DNA of 64,000 nucleotides from a virus, in the IMG/VR virus record IMGVR_UViG_3300029914_000011, positions 32,305 to 96,304 of that record. One strand, given 5' to 3'. Positions 23,184 to 31,089 of this stretch are shown here, piece by piece. The notes beneath the pieces were generated by a model that did not search any database, was not told where the DNA came from, and worked only from the letters and a program-made list of their open reading frames with translations. A program made the translations under genes and the position numbers. Position 1 is the stretch's first letter. Each line of letters starts with the position of its first letter.

Positions 23184-23485
23184 GCTTTGTCCTCTTTCAA
23201 TTTTTCTAGTTGATAAACGCCACCTTCTGTTTGGAAGGTAACGCCTGTGGTGGAACTATCTAAAATAGCAACAACTGGACTAGTACGAATATATGTAGGG
23301 TCAGAAAATCCAGGCCTATCTCTAGCGCTATTGTCTACGAGTACCATTACAGCGTAATCGTCTCTTTCAAGTGTAGTAAAGGATCCCTTAACGGACTCTC
23401 CAACGCCAACCATTGATGCCCGGAGACTTTTAATCTTGGTAAGTTGATACTTATCTTTTGGGGATAATTGCTTAAATACTTTCAC
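23180..23485 (-). CDS. Hypothetical beta-rich protein
   Basis: 101 residues. Basic N-terminus, then beta strands (SFTTLERDDYAVMVLVDN). Coupled to the downstream gene by ATGA. No family recognised. Confidence 0.7.
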   Translation of the reverse strand: MKVFKQLSPKDKYQLTKIKSLRASMVGVGESVKGSFTTLERDDYAVMVLVDNSARDRPGFSDPTYIRTSPVVAILDSSTTGVTFQTEGGVYQLEKLKEDKA

Positions 23486-23494
23486 GATCGTCCA

Positions 23495-23704
23495 TTATGG
23501 CTTCTGAGCAATATGATTTTGTAATTCATGCATTGTATCTACATATACAGCCGCATATCCGCGAGCCAACATAGACTCAGCCCATTTTTGAATCGCTGCA
23601 TGGTTCTCTTCTTTTGAAAATTCAAGCACAATGCATTTACCAACAGCTTTACCGTTGGCTTTTTCTACTGTATATTTTTGCTTAAGACCGTCTTGCTTAT
23701 TCAT
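23495..23704 (-). CDS. Hypothetical protein
   Basis: 69 residues, alpha/beta; AIQKWAESMLARGYAAVYVD pattern. Starts 8 nt after the Rrf2-like gene. No family recognised. Confidence 0.65.
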   Translation of the reverse strand: MNKQDGLKQKYTVEKANGKAVGKCIVLEFSKEENHAAIQKWAESMLARGYAAVYVDTMHELQNHIAQKP

Positions 23705-23712
23705 TTGTCTCC

Positions 23713-24048
23713 TTAAAGAACCGTATTTTGATATGCTTGGGTTACAGCGCGGCTAAGACGGCTTGTAGTCGTATTATCAGTTTTTTCGTTACCGAATGTG
23801 CGGCCTACCGCTTGGGCAACCTGAAGAGCTGTTACTGGAGTTTTGTTGGTAAGCAGGTATCCGCCACCCGGACCACGAACAGAGGTGACAATCCCGGCTG
23901 TACGGAGATTGCGCATTACTTGTTCGAGAAAATTGGTTGTTGTTCCAACTTTAACCGCCAAGTCTTGTGTACGAACAGGTTCTGTTCCAAGAGTTTTAAG
24001 TGATTCTACTGCTTTGATTCCTAGTTCTAGTTTCTTATTCAATTTCAT
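23713..24048 (-). CDS. Rrf2-family winged-helix regulator
   Basis: 111 residues. The helix-turn-helix and wing are clear: TNFLEQVMRNLRTAGIVTSV followed by RGPGGGYLLT, the Rrf2 signature. The Cys ligands that hold an iron-sulfur cluster in IscR or NsrR are absent (no Cys at all), so it is not a typical Fe-S sensor. It may repress phage or host promoters. AGAAGGAAG precedes the start. Confidence 0.88.
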   Translation of the reverse strand: MKLNKKLELGIKAVESLKTLGTEPVRTQDLAVKVGTTTNFLEQVMRNLRTAGIVTSVRGPGGGYLLTNKTPVTALQVAQAVGRTFGNEKTDNTTTSRLSRAVTQAYQNTVL

Positions 24049-24079
24049 ATTTCTTCCTTCTTTGTTTAGCGAACCTTAT

Positions 24080-24337
24080 TTATGATACTGGTTGGTCGTT
24101 TGGTTCAAAACGATCCATTTCATCTTTAATTGTTTGTAGAGCAAATATTAACTGCTCAACAGATTTTTTGTCATGAAAACGTAAATTAAATTTGTTGTGA
24201 AATTCAACATCTATCGGTGATTTAACTTCAAGAATCTCAATACAAGGTATTCCGTAATAATCAGGATTTACAGAAATATTAGTCCTAATTTCACTACAGT
24301 TAATTGTGTAAGTTGTACTTGTGGATTTAAACATCAT
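24080..24337 (-). CDS. Hypothetical beta-rich protein, possibly leaderless
   Basis: 85 residues. An upstream TTGTAT, 17 nt, TAAAAT ends 6 nt before the ATG, so the mRNA may begin at or near the start codon. Beta-rich, no Shine-Dalgarno. No family recognised. Confidence 0.65.
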   Translation of the reverse strand: MMFKSTSTTYTINCSEIRTNISVNPDYYGIPCIEILEVKSPIDVEFHNKFNLRFHDKKSVEQLIFALQTIKDEMDRFEPNDQPVS

Positions 24338-24379
24338 ATTATTATTTTACACCATTTTTGTCAGGAATACAACAATTAT

Positions 24380-24613
24380 TTATTGTTTGTCCGATTCTTG
24401 CATACGACCTAAATCTTGAAGTAGGAGATAGTGATTTGTCTCTAAGGCCCCATCAATTAGGTCCTGTACGGGTTTATCGGACATAAGCCTAATTGCATCC
24501 AAGAAATCTACAAGTCTCTTTTCGCGTTCAAAAGTCCTAATAGCTCTATATTCCATACCCTTAATAAGTTCCAATACAGCATCATCTGAAAAATTTTTAC
24601 CGCGAATATTCAT
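24380..24613 (-). CDS. Hypothetical helical protein
   Basis: 77 residues, helical, with several Arg/Glu pairs. ATGA overlap with the upstream gene. No family recognised. Confidence 0.7.
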   Translation of the reverse strand: MNIRGKNFSDDAVLELIKGMEYRAIRTFEREKRLVDFLDAIRLMSDKPVQDLIDGALETNHYLLLQDLGRMQESDKQ

Positions 24614-24792
24614 TTTGTGTCCTTTTCCTTATTCCATACTAACTTTAGGCTTTCTACTGGAAGCCTCGTTCCTTGTTTAAGGCCTGTTTCTTTCGCATCT
24701 TTCGCCAATTCACTTAGACATTGTTGGATAGTCTTCCTTGGTCCCAGAATATAAATAAAGAAAGTCTTTATGCGACTAAATAGAGTCTTCAT
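24610..24792 (-). CDS. Hypothetical basic protein
   Basis: 60 residues with an amphipathic N-terminus (FSRIKTFFIYILG) that could lie on the membrane. Overlaps the upstream gene by 1 nt. No family recognised. Confidence 0.65.
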   Translation of the reverse strand: MKTLFSRIKTFFIYILGPRKTIQQCLSELAKDAKETGLKQGTRLPVESLKLVWNKEKDTK

Positions 24793-25397
24793 TAGGCCTT
24801 TTTCTTGGGTAATGAATAGCGATATGGATCTCCGCTCTTACCACTACCGGTTCTAGATATCTTATTGTTTTTTACGAGTTTTTTAAGAAGAGGAAGAAAT
24901 CGATCTCGCCTAACTTGACTTGCTTTTTGGAATCTATACGCTGTAAGACCCGAAGGAACCCATTTAAGGATCTCAAGCATTGATTTGGCATTTTCAGTAG
25001 CTATTTTTTTCTTGGTCTTCTTCTTTTTAGACTTACCCCATTTAAAGCCTTTTTGGGGATACGCAAGAAGGCTGCCATCTGATCCAATTTCAAGGCGAGG
25101 TGTTACATTAGGAAATTCATATATAAGGTCGCCCATACCGCCGCATCCATACCCACCTCTAGGATCTCCGGGGTGTGTACTATTAGAGGAGTCGGTATTT
25201 GAATTTCCAGCAACTCCTACAGAATCTGGGCCACTAATTGAATCTCCAGATCCTCCGTTACCAACGGAATAGCAATATGGCTTTTCGGGAATATCTAGGC
25301 ATTCCGTAATAATAAGACCGTGTTGTGGCGATATATATCTAGGTTTAGGCCTAAAAAAACCAAGTAAACTATCAACTAACTTCAATAAACTTTTCAT
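24792..25397 (-). CDS. Hypothetical protein with C-terminal winged-helix-like part
   Basis: 201 residues. The N-terminus is followed by a long Gly/Ser/Asp-rich linker (about 46-90). A KSKKKKTKKK run separates it from a helical C-terminus in which ILKWVPSGLTAYRF, then RDRFLPLLKKLVKNNKI and YRYSL look like a small winged helix. Possible DNA-binding protein; not recognised at family level. Confidence 0.65.
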   Translation of the reverse strand: MKSLLKLVDSLLGFFRPKPRYISPQHGLIITECLDIPEKPYCYSVGNGGSGDSISGPDSVGVAGNSNTDSSNSTHPGDPRGGYGCGGMGDLIYEFPNVTPRLEIGSDGSLLAYPQKGFKWGKSKKKKTKKKIATENAKSMLEILKWVPSGLTAYRFQKASQVRRDRFLPLLKKLVKNNKISRTGSGKSGDPYRYSLPKKKA

Positions 25398-25421
25398 TCG
25401 TATTCCCTTTCAAAGAAATCA

Positions 25422-26108
25422 TTAGAGCTTTTTACTAAATCTATCCATTTTCATTTCTTTCCACAGGGCAAGAAAATCGCGTCTCGCTTTGGCTCGATAC
25501 GCTCTCCACATTCTCTGCTTCATGTGGGCGGAAGGAAGGGTAAGAGCGTTAGAGGGCAAAAGGGAAGTCCTCACCAGGCGGAAGCCGATGTAGAAGTAGC
25601 GAAGGCCAGCGTCGCCGTTGCTGCGCTGGGCGGAACGCAAGAACAGCGGATCGCCGTACCAACTGCCCCCGCGAAGCACGCGGTACGAACTATCCTTGAA
25701 CCATAAATCTTGGCACCATTCCCAAACATTTCCATGCATATCGTAAAGGCCGAATTTATTAGGCTTCTTTAAGCCTACCGAATGGACTTTATTGCCTGAA
25801 TTTGTGTAGAACCATGCATAATCTTCTAATTCTTTTTCGTCATTGCCGAAGCAGAAATCGGTTGTACTGCCTGCTCTGCAGGCATATTCCCATTCTTCTT
25901 CAGTAGGGAGTCGGTAGGTATATTTTCCTTTTTTGGAGTTCACTTTACTTAGGAATTCCTGAACATCGTTCCAGGAGACTTGTTCGACTGGATTTTTATT
26001 GCCTTTAAAGTAAGATGGATTATTTCCCATTACTTTTTGCCATTCAACTTGGGTGCATTGATAGACAGACATTTCAAAATCTTTACCGGGTATTTTAACG
26101 AATTTCAT
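25422..26108 (-). CDS. FGE/sulfatase-modifying-factor-like protein, probable DGR target
   Basis: 228 residues. The formylglycine-generating-enzyme-like C-type lectin fold is clear: QCTQVEWQKVMGNNPSYF, NPVEQVSWNDVQEF, YRLPTEEEWEYACRAG and GLYDMHGNVWEWC. The end of the domain (RVLRGGSW to IGFRLV) is far more GC-rich than its surroundings, and its diversified-type residues are mostly NNC or NNT codons (TAC GGC GAT, AGC AAC GGC GAC, TAC TTC TAC). This is the layout of a diversity-generating retroelement variable region, whose template would carry AAC codons there. A 50-residue basic tail follows. Such proteins are ligand-binding display proteins; enzymatic formylglycine formation is less likely. 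Confidence 0.85.
   Translation of the reverse strand: MKFVKIPGKDFEMSVYQCTQVEWQKVMGNNPSYFKGNKNPVEQVSWNDVQEFLSKVNSKKGKYTYRLPTEEEWEYACRAGSTTDFCFGNDEKELEDYAWFYTNSGNKVHSVGLKKPNKFGLYDMHGNVWEWCQDLWFKDSSYRVLRGGSWYGDPLFLRSAQRSNGDAGLRYFYIGFRLVRTSLLPSNALTLPSAHMKQRMWRAYRAKARRDFLALWKEMKMDRFSKKL
25569..25685 (-). other. Candidate DGR variable region
   Basis: GC-rich 3' segment of the FGE-like gene. Conserved blocks VLRGGSW, LRSA, AG and IGFRLV alternate with codons that fit adenine mutagenesis of AAY codons. The GC-rich stretch at 25569-25590 would be the homing-initiation end. No near-identical template copy or reverse transcriptase lies in this window. Confidence 0.6.
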
Positions 26109-26122
26109 ATAATAGAAGTTCC

Positions 26123-26317
26123 TTATTTATCGAATTTATTTTTGCAATAATTCTTAAGGCTATCTTCATCTACGGCCTTAATGTCTAGATCCTTATAAAG
26201 CTCTCGAAAGATCTGGCGACACGCTTCGCGTTTACCATCTAACCTTAACTGTTGGGCGCACAACACATTAACTCCCAAGAACATGGCCGCCGTCAAAACT
26301 AATATAACGATCCTCAT
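26123..26317 (-). CDS. Small secreted protein
   Basis: 64 residues with a signal peptide (IVILVLTAAMFLGVNVLCA), mature part helical with two Cys. Start ATG 26317 follows AAAGGAG and promoter 26337-26365. Probably periplasmic. Confidence 0.7.
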   Translation of the reverse strand: MRIVILVLTAAMFLGVNVLCAQQLRLDGKREACRQIFRELYKDLDIKAVDEDSLKNYCKNKFDK

Positions 26318-26336
26318 ATTTAATTCTCCTTTGTAC

Positions 26337-26365
26337 AGTATATAACAAATTAGGATTTATGTCAA
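26337..26365 (-). promoter_or_regulatory. Sigma-70-type promoter (minus)
   Basis: TTGACA (26360-26365), 17 nt, TATACT (26337-26342): the best consensus match of the window. It drives the 26317 gene and the FGE-like gene, and is divergent from the plus promoter at 26412. Confidence 0.85.
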
Positions 26366-26411
26366 GTATTTTTATTTGATAGTTTTAGTCTTTTTTTGTA
26401 TCAAAAAATAC

Positions 26412-26440
26412 TTGCTTTTATCATACAAATAGAGTATACT
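26412..26440 (+). promoter_or_regulatory. Sigma-70-type promoter (plus)
   Basis: TTGCTT (26412-26417), 17 nt, TATACT (26435-26440). Opens the 26.4-29.5 kb plus-strand operon; the first ATG is 8 nt after the -10 box. Confidence 0.75.
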
Positions 26441-26448
26441 TTAAGAGT

Positions 26449-26643
26449 ATGGTAAAAAGAGTTTTAAAGTCATTCGGTGTTACTTGTCTATTATTTTCGG
26501 GTGCGATTGCGCTTTTTCTTATTGGTATACTATTCCGTATTCTTGGTGAGGTTTTTGGATATCATAATGGAGAATCGATAGCGGCTTTATTTTTAGTGGT
26601 ATTTATGGTATCGTATTTGTTTGTATGGGGAAATGAACAATGA
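26449..26643 (+). CDS. Two-pass membrane protein, probably leaderless
   Basis: 64 residues, two hydrophobic helices. The transcription start is expected within 2 nt of the ATG. ATGA overlap with the next gene. Function unknown. Confidence 0.7.
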   Translation: MVKRVLKSFGVTCLLFSGAIALFLIGILFRILGEVFGYHNGESIAALFLVVFMVSYLFVWGNEQ

Positions 26644-27014
26644 ATCACGAGAAAAAAGAACAACCTAAGTATGAAATTGTTGGTAAGTGCCAAGATGGAG
26701 TTACTAGAAACATCTTTAAGGACGACAAAACATATGTTAGAAAATCAATGGCCGAAAGAATGTGTTTGGAGATGCAAGAAATTGTAGATGAAGAGCTTTT
26801 TGTACGGGAGGTTATTTGTAACGACCCAAAATTGCTTAACAACGAATTCTTCCTAAAGATCGTTCGTGACTGGAAACATTCCTGGATGAACCAACGACAA
26901 AATGATGAAGCAGATTTTCAGAATTATTACAATAGAGCTTTTGGGATTGATTCTAATATGATGCATTCATTGGCTAATAGATTGTCGGATGCAGTTAATG
27001 GAGATGACAAATGA
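26640..27014 (+). CDS. Hypothetical protein
   Basis: 124 residues, mostly helical and charged, with two Cys. Coupled to both neighbours by ATGA. No family recognised. Confidence 0.7.
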   Translation: MNHEKKEQPKYEIVGKCQDGVTRNIFKDDKTYVRKSMAERMCLEMQEIVDEELFVREVICNDPKLLNNEFFLKIVRDWKHSWMNQRQNDEADFQNYYNRAFGIDSNMMHSLANRLSDAVNGDDK

Positions 27015-27280
27015 GCATTAGAAATTTACAGAGATCAAAAAAATTAAAGAAACTCAAACTTTCCCGTCAACAAATATCGGAACGCGCTTTAGAGATTGCC
27101 AAGCAAATGATTGATCACGGCGGATACAAAAATGCCGTTGCTGGTATTGGGCGAATGAAAATTCTAGCTCAAGCCGTAAACGATGGTTATTGGGAAGAAA
27201 AAAGATCTATGGGCGAAGAATACGAAGAGTATTATTTACTTCATGGGGATCAAAACGTAAAGAGTAGGGCTGTAGAATGA
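27011..27280 (+). CDS. Hypothetical basic protein
   Basis: 89 residues, Lys/Arg-rich N-terminus (LQRSKKLKKLKLSRQQISER). ATGA-coupled to neighbours. No family recognised. Confidence 0.7.
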   Translation: MSIRNLQRSKKLKKLKLSRQQISERALEIAKQMIDHGGYKNAVAGIGRMKILAQAVNDGYWEEKRSMGEEYEEYYLLHGDQNVKSRAVE

Positions 27281-27705
27281 AGACCTACGAAGAAGAACGT
27301 GATGAGGCTGCAGAAGCAGACGATTCTGAAAACATAAATACGACTGCAGCAGCTTTTGTTCGAGGTGCAGACTGGGCTAATGATAGGGCGGCAAAAGAAC
27401 TCAAAGAATTGGATGATCGACTCAAAGGAATGGCTTTAGAGTCATTTGATTTAAACTTTAAAATTATTGGATTGGAAGAAGAACTGAAGACGGTTCGGGC
27501 AGATCGCGACTTACTCGATGAGGGCAATATTGTATTGAATCATAAGTTATTGGCTAGGGACGCAATGATTCAAAAAATTGGCACAGAATTTCAAAAATTA
27601 AGAGACACAATTGAATTTGGTCCATTTTTTGGCGATATTGCAACAAATTGTGTGGTAGAAGCCGATCTGGTACTTAAAGAATTAGAAAAATGGAAGAAAT
27701 CATAA
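27277..27705 (+). CDS. Coiled-coil protein
   Basis: 142 residues. Acidic start, a FVRGADWANDRAAKEL helix, then a long coiled coil through residue 110. The phrase AFVRGADWAN resembles other small phage proteins here (for example 46106 and 47346, with FEAGYDLA and FKAGAAYGEA). TAATG joins it to the next gene. Confidence 0.7.
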   Translation: MKTYEEERDEAAEADDSENINTTAAAFVRGADWANDRAAKELKELDDRLKGMALESFDLNFKIIGLEEELKTVRADRDLLDEGNIVLNHKLLARDAMIQKIGTEFQKLRDTIEFGPFFGDIATNCVVEADLVLKELEKWKKS

Positions 27706-27851
27706 TGAAGACCCAAACTTTCTTAACCGTTAATAAGGCTCAACATCACGATATAAGAAAAAAACTTGAATTTGCGTTAGACCAATATGGACTATTGGTA
27801 TGGAGCGCTGAAGACATAAATAATTGGTATTTTATATTCGAGAGGGGTTAA
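27705..27851 (+). CDS. Small hypothetical protein
   Basis: 48 residues, TAATG overlap with the upstream gene. Helical, then WYFIFERG. No family recognised. Confidence 0.6.
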   Translation: MKTQTFLTVNKAQHHDIRKKLEFALDQYGLLVWSAEDINNWYFIFERG

Positions 27852-27852
27852 A

Positions 27853-28233
27853 ATGAAAAAAGAATATGTAATTGATACTGATACCTGTACCGAATCAGAA
27901 GAACAACTTCGATTCCTGATGATGGAAAATGAGATTTTCATAAATAACGGCTGGTGGTACAAAGAAGACGGTAAACCGTGGCCCGAAGACCATATCACTA
28001 TTCATGTAATCTGCAATGATGTTTTTGCCTGGGGATGCTCCGACTCTGAAGACTTGCTTTATGGAGAAATTAAAGACCTATTTGATCACTATATTAAGGA
28101 TTCTAGATGGGGGACTGCCATTTGGTGTATTAAGAAGAGAAAAATACCTCCTCAGAAGCCGGTATATGACATGATTAAGAATGAAGGGGTTTGGCCTATT
28201 GACGAGATCCTAAAATCTTTTGAGGAGAATTGA
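27853..28233 (+). CDS. Conserved hypothetical protein
   Basis: 126 residues. CNDVFAWGCSDSEDLLYGEI, then GTAIWCIKKRKIPPQKPV and the ending GVWPIDEIL form a conserved pattern I recall from phage and bacterial proteins of unknown function. Several Cys could bind metal. SD GAGAGGGG. Confidence 0.8.
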   Translation: MKKEYVIDTDTCTESEEQLRFLMMENEIFINNGWWYKEDGKPWPEDHITIHVICNDVFAWGCSDSEDLLYGEIKDLFDHYIKDSRWGTAIWCIKKRKIPPQKPVYDMIKNEGVWPIDEILKSFEEN

Positions 28234-28379
28234 TGGCTACCTGGGGACAGAAAAAGGTTAATTTTGACAAGTATTACCCACACTCAAGTTTATACTACGA
28301 GTATAATACAACGTCTGATTCCTATTACCTTAAATTAGATACAGAAAACGACTACGGTATTGGACCAGAGAAGTATTGA
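28233..28379 (+). CDS. Small Tyr-rich protein
   Basis: 48 residues, TGATG overlap with the previous gene, eight Tyr. No family recognised. Confidence 0.6.
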   Translation: MATWGQKKVNFDKYYPHSSLYYEYNTTSDSYYLKLDTENDYGIGPEKY

Positions 28380-28387
28380 TGTTTTTT

Positions 28388-28421
28388 CATCGCGGGCCAA
28401 GGACTTTTAATTAGGCTATAA
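28388..28421 (+). repeat. CATCGCGG repeat, copy 1
   Basis: CATCGCGG, CCAAG, AATTAG and TATAA occur in the same order and almost the same spacing at 30096-30130. Possible phage promoter or regulatory site; it precedes the 28448 gene. Confidence 0.5.
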
Positions 28422-28447
28422 GTCTTATACGGTAATAGGAGATAGAT

Positions 28448-28750
28448 ATGAAGCACATAAAGACAGAGACTGAAACGGTTCAGCGTGAAAAGATAATTAA
28501 GACAGAGTGTGACTTCTGTGACGCTACGATCAAATATCACGAGGATGAGAACGAAATTAAGGCTCTCTATGATTTTGAGAAATGTGGTTACGATGTGGAC
28601 GCGGACACTGAGATCAAAATTAGACTAAGTAGTTCATATCCTGAATGTGGCAATTCAAAAGAGATCGAGATGGATATCTGCGCAAAGTGCTTTAAAGAGA
28701 AGGTCATGAATCAGGCTAAACAGTATCGTGAAGTCGATGCGGATTGGTGA
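28448..28750 (+). CDS. Zinc-binding hypothetical protein
   Basis: 100 residues. CDFC near residue 21 and CAKC near residue 79 suggest a zinc ribbon around an acidic middle. SD AGGAGATAG. Function unknown. Confidence 0.75.
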   Translation: MKHIKTETETVQREKIIKTECDFCDATIKYHEDENEIKALYDFEKCGYDVDADTEIKIRLSSSYPECGNSKEIEMDICAKCFKEKVMNQAKQYREVDADW

Positions 28751-28753
28751 GAT

Positions 28754-29029
28754 ATGGACAAACTTAAAGAAAAAATTACAAGAGCTGCTAAAAAATGTGC
28801 TGGACCTGACGAATACGAATCGTGTCAGGATAAGGTGTATCAAACCTTTAGTGGTCTTTACGAAATACGAAGAAGTTGTTTTAGACAGGGTGCAGATTTT
28901 GCTACTCCTTTGGCAATGAAAGAGGGCTTTATGGAAGCAATGGACTATTTTGCTCGTAAGGGCGATGGAGCTACTTTATTTGACTTGGCAGAATACGGTA
29001 AGAAGATCGGAATTTTAGATGGAAAATAA
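28754..29029 (+). CDS. Hypothetical helical protein
   Basis: 91 residues, helical; ATPLAMKEGFMEAMDYFARKG. Overlaps the next gene by 11 nt. No family recognised. Confidence 0.7.
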   Translation: MDKLKEKITRAAKKCAGPDEYESCQDKVYQTFSGLYEIRRSCFRQGADFATPLAMKEGFMEAMDYFARKGDGATLFDLAEYGKKIGILDGK

Positions 29030-29261
29030 TGCATGCGAGTGTGCTTACACTCCAACAAGACGAGATAAATTAAGACGCTTTTACGGAAGTATTAAGCATT
29101 GGGCTTATATGAAATGGCATGGGTTTTATTGGAAGGTGCTGCATTTGACAGGACTAACTAGACCTTATTCGGTAGCGATGTGTAAACTAAACTGGTACAG
29201 CAAGTTTATGGACGGGCGGTGTCAATGGTGTGGTAATGATCATAGGAAAGGAAAAGCATGA
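29019..29261 (+). CDS. Hypothetical protein with CxxC
   Basis: 80 residues, Trp/Tyr-rich middle, CQWC near the C-terminus and CEC at the start, so a zinc site is possible. ATGA overlap with the next gene. Confidence 0.65.
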   Translation: MENNACECAYTPTRRDKLRRFYGSIKHWAYMKWHGFYWKVLHLTGLTRPYSVAMCKLNWYSKFMDGRCQWCGNDHRKGKA

Positions 29262-29488
29262 AAAAGTACTTGGTCATTGCAGATTACGTTCGATCTAAAA
29301 ACGATGGTGATCGACACTACATTGGTTGTAATAAGTTAATGAACCTTTATGGCGTTCATGCGGAAGAGTGCATTTGTTTAGATAGCGGTGATAGGAGTGC
29401 TCCATCTATCGGCTGGTATCACAAGCGCTATCCTGGCATAGTTGAGCTTCGTCCAAGTTATATCGGGGATTATACGTTAGGAATTTAG
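29258..29488 (+). CDS. Conserved phage hypothetical protein
   Basis: 76 residues. GDRHYIGCNKLMNLYGV and EECICLD form a pattern I recall from phage proteins of unknown function. Last gene of this plus-strand block. Confidence 0.7.
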   Translation: MKKYLVIADYVRSKNDGDRHYIGCNKLMNLYGVHAEECICLDSGDRSAPSIGWYHKRYPGIVELRPSYIGDYTLGI

Positions 29489-29525
29489 GTGATATAAGTG
29501 GGGTAGCCTATTACATTTCTGACCC

Positions 29526-30059
29526 TCAAAATGTGTTCGGATCCACTATATTTGATTGGATAGAGTTCGATTCAATATTTTTATGGACCGAATTAATCCA
29601 ATTAATAAACTCGCTTACGGTTTTATCCATCTTTCCTTTATTGCACCATTCGCAACAAGGTACACAATTGTTAACAAAATAACCTTTCGTGTTGTCAAGT
29701 CGATCAACTCCATTGTATTTTAATAAATGCCTGTATGTTTTATTTTTGGGTTTTATGTCACAATAAAAACAATTTCGTTGAATTAAAAGAAAGAATTCTT
29801 CATTACTTAAATCCCAAGATAGCCCTCTATTCCTTGCTGCAATTTTATAACTCTTAATTACTTGATTGTAAGCAGATTTTTTGTGTTTCTCACATCCACA
29901 ACAATTATATCCGCGCTTACCTGTTAAGTATTGAGATCTTGCAACTCTAGTATTTCCACAATCGCACAAACATTTCCAAGAAGCATTCTTTTCTACGTCA
30001 ACTCTTTCAACAACCAATAATTTCCCAAACCTAGTATCTATAAGATCTTTAAATTTCAT
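29526..30059 (-). CDS. HNH homing endonuclease
   Basis: 177 residues. An N-terminal zinc domain (GKLLVVERV, WKCLCDCG, NCCGC) of the kind found in phage HNH homing enzymes is followed by the nuclease: CFYCDIKP, YNGVDRLDNTKGY and CCEWCNKGK. It cleaves DNA to spread its own gene. It is a single minus-strand gene at the end of a plus-strand operon, typical of an insertion. Confidence 0.9.
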   Translation of the reverse strand: MKFKDLIDTRFGKLLVVERVDVEKNASWKCLCDCGNTRVARSQYLTGKRGYNCCGCEKHKKSAYNQVIKSYKIAARNRGLSWDLSNEEFFLLIQRNCFYCDIKPKNKTYRHLLKYNGVDRLDNTKGYFVNNCVPCCEWCNKGKMDKTVSEFINWINSVHKNIESNSIQSNIVDPNTF

Positions 30060-30095
30060 ACACTTACTATATCACAAGACACCCTATTATTTTTC

Positions 30096-30130
30096 CATCG
30101 CGGTACCAAGAGTTCTGAATTAGCGTATAA
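30096..30130 (+). repeat. CATCGCGG repeat, copy 2
   Basis: Copy of the element at 28388-28421, sharing CATCGCGG, CCAAG, AATTAG and TATA. It lies between two minus-strand genes, upstream of the HNH gene, with no plus-strand gene after it. Confidence 0.5.
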
Positions 30131-30140
30131 AATCAATACA

Positions 30141-30887
30141 CTAAAGTATGGAATTGTGTCCTTCACGGGAAATGTACCTAATATGAACTGGCAATTTTAC
30201 GGACTTAAGCATCCCGTCGATCTCTACAAAACGATTAACATACGCAATCATAACTTCTTTAATGTCCGCTAAAAGTTCATTCTGGAAGATAGCCTCGTAT
30301 TGAGACGTAGTTGAGAAGACGGGGCAAACTCTCAGGTTTACTAGGCTTGTGTCTTTAGGCAGAAGGCGCAGGATGTCTTCCACCTGCTCGGCGGTGGCAG
30401 CCTCCATATCGAATCCCTTAACTACGGTCTGAGCCATCGAAATCCCGAAGTTACAGTAGAACTGGCCTCTAGGCAGGTCGAGATTCAAGCAGGCGGTGTC
30501 GCCAATCATGCCTTCCGGGAAGGAATAGCCAGCAGCTAATACTTCGGCATCGGCGAGGCGTGAAGCCGGGACGAGGACAAATGCGTGAGCCACAATTGCC
30601 GAGTGACGACCCGGACCATGGTAAAGATCGATGGTATTAAGCGGTGCAATAGTCGAATGGACCAAGCCGTAGGAAACCAGTGTATTGATCAGTTCGGCCA
30701 GTTCAGAGACTGCTAATTCCTTATCAGTGGTCTTAGAAATCTTGGTAAGGTAGATAGCCTGGTAGACCTTGTCGTCCTCTACTAGCGTGGAGGTAGTGGC
30801 ACGCTTACCCATGAGAGTTTGGGCTTCGGGGCTAAGATAACTTAGGTATTGACAGTCAGTGGTGGTGGCCGGGTTATCAGGATTCAT
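30141..30887 (-). CDS. Hypothetical protein of higher GC content
   Basis: 248 residues, acidic, no Lys-rich bias, no signal peptide. Codons end in G or C much more often than in neighbouring genes. Likely alpha/beta. With the following 70-residue gene it forms a small compositionally distinct unit beside the repeat-rich region. No family recognised. Confidence 0.75.
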   Translation of the reverse strand: MNPDNPATTTDCQYLSYLSPEAQTLMGKRATTSTLVEDDKVYQAIYLTKISKTTDKELAVSELAELINTLVSYGLVHSTIAPLNTIDLYHGPGRHSAIVAHAFVLVPASRLADAEVLAAGYSFPEGMIGDTACLNLDLPRGQFYCNFGISMAQTVVKGFDMEAATAEQVEDILRLLPKDTSLVNLRVCPVFSTTSQYEAIFQNELLADIKEVMIAYVNRFVEIDGMLKSVKLPVHIRYISREGHNSIL

Positions 30888-31089
30888 TCGATACCTGCCT
30901 GCCCTTCCTAACGAGCCCGTCTAGAGCTTGTTGATCCTGGACCATGTGCATAGCACATTGAACCAAGAAAAACTCCAACGCTTCCTGACCATCTTTTATA
31001 CCGGTTATAGCTGATAGTAAAGAGAATTGATTTTCAGGGTCTTTTAGGGTCACCGTAATGTCCCACGACGATTTAGGTTTAATAGTCAT
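30877..31089 (-). CDS. Hypothetical protein
   Basis: 70 residues, overlaps the 248-residue gene start by 11 nt. Beta N-terminus (WDITVTLKDP), helical C-terminus. SD GAAGGAA. Probably functions with its partner. Confidence 0.7.
   Translation of the reverse strand: MTIKPKSSWDITVTLKDPENQFSLLSAITGIKDGQEALEFFLVQCAMHMVQDQQALDGLVRKGRQVSNES

Noticed and set aside
25422-26108. FGE-like gene as a true sulfatase-activating enzyme
   Set aside because: No sulfatase partner, the C-terminal part has the variable-region pattern, and the catalytic Cys pair of FGE is not evident.
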